In this document: positions 58,385-64,000 of the stretch, piece by piece | Layout of the letters: each line of letters starts with the position of its first letter | How positions within the stretch are numbered: position 1 is the stretch's first letter | NCBI GenBank assembly: GCA_037074765.1 | Contig: JBAMDO010000057.1 | Coordinates: 434,001 to 498,000, forward strand | Reading direction: 5' to 3' | Length of the DNA: 64,000 nucleotides | Source of the DNA: Mansonella perstans | Taxonomy: Eukaryota > Nematoda > Chromadorea > Rhabditida > Onchocercidae | Notes under the pieces: model-generated | The model's database searches: none | Seen by the model: the letters and a program-made list of their open reading frames with translations, nothing else | What the model was told of the DNA's origin: nothing | Made by a program: the position numbers and the translations under genes

Positions 58385-58709
58385 ACCTCTGTCGAGCATT
58401 CTGCTCACTCTTCCAAAAGCTTTCTCTCTCTCATAACCACCAATCTTCTCTCATCCACATATTCTCTATATCTACTATGATATTCTACCATTTGTACACA
58501 ACTCTACTGTCTCTTTTCTCAATATCATCTTTCACTAATAGCTACTACACACTATAGCTTATATCCTTAAGCTCTAACAAACCTGTCTCGCATTATCAAT
58601 TCATCCATTCCTACCCTCTCAATCTCTACCTTATGCATACTCCTACATTTTATCAATCTCTGCTTCTCTTCATATCCATTCTATATTTATATCCTGGAAG
58701 AGAAGGAGA

Positions 58710-58747
<38 letters not shown>
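58385..58747. repeat. G-poor pyrimidine-biased block ending in a (GA)n run
   Basis: From about 58440 to 58690 the plus strand is made almost only of C, T and A with very few G. It flips abruptly at 58696 into a purine-only stretch, AGAAGGAGAGGAAG followed by (GA)n up to 58747. No open frame spans it. Confidence 0.85.
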
Positions 58748-58969
58748 CAAACTAACAAAAACTAAACGAACAGCCAAAGAAGATGAAAAAAAAGACAAGT
58801 GGCTCAAAGTTGAAATGGTGCCAAATTGATTTAGGGCGGGAAACTTACCGTAATTTCATATTCAAATTATATTTTCCATTCAGCGCCAAATATAATTGCT
58901 AAGATAGTTGTTGTTAGGAAGGGATGGTTAATTCATACAACTAACTTATTGATTTTTTCACTTGTTAAA

Positions 58970-59648
58970 TTGCTAATTAGCTTTGATCAATTTCGATCAA
59001 TAATTCCTATTAGCCATCTAAAACTCATCGTTCATTAGCTTCGATCAATAATTCCTATTAGCCATCTGGAATCATCCTTCATTTCGATCAATAATTCCTA
59101 TTAGCCACCTGGAATCATCCTTCATTAGCTTTGATCAATTTCGATCAATAATTCCTATTAGCCATCTAAAACTCATTCTTCATTAGCTTTGATCAATTTC
59201 GATCAATAATTCCTATTAGCCATCTAAAACTCATCGTTCATTAGCTTCGATCAATAATTCCTATTAGCCATCTGGAATCATTCTTCATTAGCTTCGATCA
59301 ATAATTCCTATTAGCCACCTGGAATCATCCTTCATTTCGATCAATAATTCCTATTAGCCACCTGGAATCATCCTTCATTAGCTTTGATCAATTTCGATCA
59401 ATAATTCCTATTAGCCATCTAAAACTCATTCTTCATTAGCTTTGATCAATTTCGATCAATAATTCCTATTAGCCACCTGGAATCATCCTTCATTTCGATC
59501 AATAATTCCTATTAGCCACCTGGAATCATCCTTCATTAGCTTTGATCAATTTCGATCAATAATTCCTATTAGCCATCTAAAACTCATTCTTCATTAGCTT
59601 TGATCAATTTCGATCAATAATTCCTATTAGCCATCTAAAATTCTTCCT
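58970..59648. repeat. Satellite-like array, 13 units in mixed lengths
   Basis: The core AATTCCTATTAGCCA occurs 13 times. Units come in three lengths: long (about 58 bp, with TTTGATCAATTTCGATCAAT), medium (about 47 bp) and short (about 43 bp, starting CATTTCGATCAAT), and end either CATCTAAAACTCAT or CA(T/C)CTGGAATCAT. The types alternate in a higher-order order. The GATC-rich part is near palindromic (TTGATCAA). Confidence 0.92.
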
Positions 59649-59844
59649 TCATATTGCTATCATTCTGTAGTAAAGCAATCAATCGTTATCATTTCTTACT
59701 ATTGGCTTTTTCGTTCTTCTTAATTAATATTCGCATGATCAATACTGATTGCTATGCTAATATCTGTAAATAGACGGAATGGTAAGCATAGAGAGATTTA
59801 CTATCATTTTAACAGTTCACTTCAAAAATATAAGGTCAAGTGAA

Positions 59845-59924
59845 GATTCAATGAGGTCACGTATGATTGTTTGTTCATTTGTTAGATTCAATGAGGTCAC
59901 GTATGATTGTTTGTTTATTTGTTA
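59845..59924. repeat. 40-bp direct repeat carrying AGGTCACGT
   Basis: Two copies at 59845 and 59885 differ at one base (TTGTTCATTT/TTGTTTATTT). Each contains GAGGTCACGTATG, which overlaps an AGGTCA nuclear-receptor half-site and a CACGTA E-box-like motif. A further AGGTCA lies just upstream as AAGGTCAAG near 59833. Confidence 0.8.
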
Positions 59925-60544
59925 GCTGCCATTCATATAATATCGTGATGCTCGTCAGATAAGTAATTTTTTGTGCAGAAAACTGTCGAGCATTCATAAC
60001 AAATATTTAGCACTAATTTAAAAAGGCTTTTACTCAATGAATATCTAAAATTCATAATTATTGCTATTAATTCATATTAGGCTGCTTTAAAAATTTTAGA
60101 AAAAAATTCAAAAAATTCATATTTACTGCTTGCGTTATACTTCTCAGATGTTAAATCTGTTGTAAGTTTTCATCGTATAATCTATAGTTTCAACTTTTGT
60201 TTTGATTATAGTATCAGTAAATTTAATTTTAAATTCGTTGATTAAATTACAACGATTTCCCTTTTAATGAAATTGAAATTATTTGAAAGAATGTATAATT
60301 CATTATTTCATAAATATTTTTTAAATGATTCTTTCATCGCAAAGATAAGCGACATGGCTCAATCATTACATTGTTTATGAGTAATTATCGAATCCATTTG
60401 TTTGGATTAATCCATTACCGAAAGAAAACTTCGTCCCAGTAGTATCACCCAATTACGTGGTGACCTTAGCTACCCCTAAATGGTCATATTTGGTCAAATC
60501 TTACTAAGCACCTGTTTCGTTTTCTCTTTAATCTGATTCCTTAT

Positions 60545-61137
60545 AAACAAACTTTACGATGGGGATAAATGTGATAATTTGCGTGTCGGCAAAATTGCTT
60601 ATGAAAATGATACTTTGCCCATTGGTTATCTAAAGCGAAAAAAATATCTCTGGACATATACATTTTCAAAAGATTTCCGCCAACCTTTTGGGAATTTTTT
60701 TGGAAAATGGTGGTTTTTTTCCAACTATTTAATCGTATACTTTAAAACGTTTTATATGCAGCTAATTTTTTTAATTTGATTAAAAAGTTATGAGACTAAT
60801 TTTTTTGTGACTTGAATTTTGTTATAAAATGTTTTTTTCTCTTTTTTTTTTCTGAAGATTTTAAAAATTGAATTAAAAAATTTCTTGCTCCATAGATTCC
60901 AATTAAAAGTGTTGGCGTAATTTGATAAATAGTGACTCCAATCTATGCTCCTTTTGTTGATCACAATGGGAACAAATTATTTGAGAAGCCCGGCTGGATG
61001 GGAAACAGAGCGATGGACATTGTCCAAAAGTGACCATTGGCCTACAATTCATGCATCATTGATCGGCCCATACCACTGCGGGATGTCTTAATTATCAGAA
61101 AAATTCAATTTTTATGGGAAAATGGAAGTAAAAAGAT
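60545..61137 (+). pseudogene. Possible decayed coding fragments
   Basis: Two stretches look more protein-like and less AT-rich than the flanks. About 60557-60718 reads GDKCDNLRVGKIAYENDTLP and goes on to YLKRKKYLWTYTFSKDFRQP. About 60940-61137 reads TPIYAPFVDHNGNKLFEKPG, WMGNRAMDIVQK, an in-frame TGA, then PLAYNSCIIDRPIPLRDVLI. Neither has a start or splice sites I can pair. They may be remains of a gene, of a mobile element or of transferred DNA; no family was recognised. Confidence 0.25.
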
Positions 61138-61239
61138 TTAGTGTGTCCATCAAATCCTTGCATGCAAATCATAGTAAGTAGACTGCGATACGATAAATCG
61201 AAATGTTACAATAACAAGAATATTGTTTACTGCAGTAAA

Positions 61240-61421
61240 AAAGAGGAAACTTTACAACTATTTTAAATACTAATTTATGGTATAAAGAGGAAAGTTTACA
61301 ACTGTCTTGAATACTAATTTACGGTATAAAGAGGAAACTTTACAACTGTTTTGAATACTAATTTATGGTATAAAGAGGAAAGTTTACTATTGTTTTGTAG
61401 TAAACTAATTTATGGTATAAG
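61240..61421. repeat. 44-bp tandem array, four copies
   Basis: Copies start at 61240, 61284, 61328 and 61372, each beginning AAAGAGGAAA(C/G)TTTAC and ending ACTAATTTATGGTAT; the last one is rearranged in the middle. Confidence 0.9.
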
Positions 61422-64000
61422 AAGATCTCAATACAAAGTCCCATGATGACCTTTACTGAAATGAGAGTGCGCAATGGTATGGCAATAGATTTTCAGTACA
61501 CTGCATGGTAATAAATGGGTAATTCATGCAAATTGATTTTTAATTGCCTGTCTCAAATGACATATTAACTGATTTGTGGTAACGATGGTGGTTACACAAC
61601 AGGTAATTCATACAGTCACATTTTAACACTATACCATGCATCATGTAATTTGATAAAAGTTAAAAAGGATGAAATTTTCGAAAATTATAAATTCGAAACT
61701 TTTGAATTAAAAATCAAAACTTGTTTTTCTCCGTGAGATTTTAATTTAATGATGAAAAAGATTAATCTTAAATGGAAAAGTTTCTACAAACATCATTTTT
61801 TTCTTTATTGGCTTTAGTGAAATTTTGTATTAGTTATAAATCGAAGGGAAATTTTGATAAATGAATCATCGATCTTATTTTTCTCTTCATTGTAAAGCTT
61901 CCTTACTATTTGAAATTTTTCATGATAAATTATTTGGTTTTGTTATTTTTGGCTTAAATTTCTTAAGTTTTCTTTTGTACCTTATTTGCTTAGTTTCAGC
62001 TAATGCAATTTTTAATTTAATCAACGGTCTTTGTGCTTTTCTTAAACATCTTCAAATAAATGAATTAGAGGAAAGATCGGAGTAAAATTTGTTCAAGTTA
62101 TTACAATAGAAGAAAACTTTGCAATTTCCAAAATATTTGTAGCATTCATAATAAAAAAAAATTTTACAGAAGAAAAATTAAATTATAAAACTATTTTAAG
62201 TTACATAAAATTTCAATGCGCATAAAAACTCTCATAAATGTAAAAATAATTTTTCTTTAAATTTATTTAATCTACCCAAGTAACCCTGATTTTTTTTTTT
62301 TTTTTTTCACACTAGTTTAAAAATATTAAGTGTGTAAAAATACTTTTCTTACCGAAAAAATGAACAAATTGAAAGAAATGATGCCGCATTTATTCACATA
62401 TTGTCCATTCAGAATTCATTAAACAATTTGCCGCAAAGTCTTTTTTCTTTGTTCATTGATCTCAACAGTGGGTTTTTGTTAGGTGTAAAGCGGTCAACTT
62501 TTAAAGCATTTTACTCTGCTTCCCCACTTTTTCGCAACCATTTCTTTTGGATGATTAGCGGTCACTAAAAGAAGACACTCATCTTAAATTATTGCCGAAA
62601 AATTTACAATTCTAAACAATCTATCAATCAGGAAGTTTCACTTCTCACTGAAAGTGTGTTACCCGCATCACTGTAGCATTTTATGATTAAAACTGACTAC
62701 CGCCATTAACTAATCTTTACGTATCTATCAGTCACCACTTGTCACACGATATGGCTTAAAACATTTCAATTTTCTTTTTTGATGATGAAAATTTCATCAT
62801 TCAGCACACAAATGTTAAAACACTTACTTATTTGAGAAAAGAAAATTCTTTATAATTAATCCAAATTTACAAATTAATGTAATATTGGCAAATTTCTCAA
62901 TCTAAATTGAATTTTATTTCAAAATCTCAGTAATATTTAAGTTAGTTTGATCTCACTTTTTTTTTTCTTTAAATAATTCAGCAGAACATTCCTAAGCAAT
63001 AATTTGTTAGATGTTGAAACTATTACCATTTTAGTAAAATAAAATGAAAAATATGAATACATAAGCATTCATGTTAGATATATGTATCTTAGAGCAAATT
63101 ATAAACTATTAGTTGTTGTAAAGGTAATTCGCCAAAAAAAAAAAAACTTGTTGTAAAAGTAGAAAAGTCACAATGGCTTAACATTTCGATGTATGAACTT
63201 CATTTTTGGATACAAAAAGATTTATTTGATGAGCTACAACCATATGGTTAATGAACTGTAACATAAATATATGGTTGTAGATTGTACAATATATTAGTAA
63301 CGAATTTAGCGGAATAGATGAAAGATACTGGGATATACAGTATACACGTTAATGAATATACCATGTTAATGTTTAATGAACTGATACTGCTGACCTCTTC
63401 TTTTTATGCTAATTAGACCGCTGAAACTTAAACTAAGCATGATATTCTTTTGGATTAGACTTCACTAATATTAATCCGAAACAAACACTGTTAATGATTA
63501 ATTCTAAAAAATACAGTATAATTAGGTTGTTTTATTTTTTTAGTTAAATTCAACATCAATAAAGGGATAAAGGGACAATAATTTGGAATTGTTGATGGGA
63601 GAATGAGAATTAAGAATTTGACCTCAGTAATATAATGTGGGATATTTTTTTATTATCTCTGAGCAATACTGTTTATTTTCTACCATATACATTGTAAAAT
63701 TTGGTTTACAATTGAATCAAGAAGTAATGAAGACAAAACATCATTAGTCCACCGCGACCTAAGCTTAACCTTTGACCTGCTGTATAAACGATATTCCTTT
63801 GTTCTTTTCGGCTTTGTTCCATTTGAATGTATTTTGTCCTCAACAACACCTCATTTATTTGATTAGAACATAAAGTATGAATGAAAAGGCAAAGATATCT
63901 CGATTTCGAATAAAGCATCAAAAGAACCGATTTCAATAAGTATTGGTTCTTTTGATGCTCTCCAATAAAAGCTTTTCCTTTAACAACATTTCATTTTATG
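61422..64000. other. AT-rich end of window, no gene seen
   Basis: A 74-codon open frame at 61861-62085 reads as hydrophobic (FVIFGLNFLSFLLYLICLVS) but has biased A/T codons, no splice context and no recognisable family. A T17 run lies near 62291 and an A12 run near 63136. No other structure was found. Confidence 0.4.

Noticed and set aside
61861..62085. Small membrane protein
   Set aside because: Hydrophobicity follows from T-rich codons; no upstream acceptor, no poly(A) signal close by and no recognised relative.

Overview
The window is AT-rich nuclear DNA from a nematode. Genes are split into short exons, introns run from about 40 bp to 1.6 kb, the usual acceptor is TTTTCAG-like, and several start codons sit 6-18 bp behind an unpaired acceptor, as expected for spliced-leader trans-splicing. 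Gene content (a moulting-cycle MLT-10 family protein, nematode-only secreted proteins, a P-glycoprotein, CDC-48, a CPEB protein, a Kip-type CDK inhibitor) and the long AT-rich introns suggest a filarial or related clade III parasite; species cannot be set from sequence reading alone. There are no prokaryotic, viral or CRISPR features. All gene models were spliced by hand by matching GT..AG (once GC..AG) boundaries and codon phase, so the span of each CDS entry includes introns.

Layout. 365-950 (+): last two exons of a probable troponin T gene, then a 43-bp tandem array carrying paired GATA sites. 3919-9807 (+): complete 17-exon cdc-48 (p97/VCP), with a GC-AG intron and a decayed hAT-type MITE in the intron before exon 16. 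12913-17599 (+): 11-exon MLT-10-like moulting protein with signal peptide and about 20 Pro/Leu/Ser repeats, broken by a one-base shift at an A10 run. 19113-22773 (-): cysteine-rich secreted protein gene or genes of unknown family. 24828-27430 (+): complete small secreted protein gene of unknown function. 27869-37549 (-): complete 26-exon P-glycoprotein. 39778-44870 (+): complete 14-exon CPEB. 49135-54533 (-): scattered exons of an unidentified gene. 54847-57473 (-): CDK inhibitor of the p27Kip1/CKI-1 family. 58.0-61.4 kb: satellite-like arrays, a polypyrimidine/polypurine block and traces of decayed coding sequence. The last 2.5 kb look empty.

The genes do not form an operon or a shared pathway: they alternate in strand and are 0.4-3.1 kb apart. 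Themes present are cuticle/moulting (MLT-10), export of xenobiotics (P-gp), protein segregation and degradation (CDC-48), germline translation control (CPEB) and cell-cycle exit (CKI). I did not find an undescribed multi-gene system. The best leads are the two nematode-specific secreted genes, the GATA-site array, the GC-AG intron in a very conserved gene, and the unidentified minus-strand exons at 49-54.5 kb.
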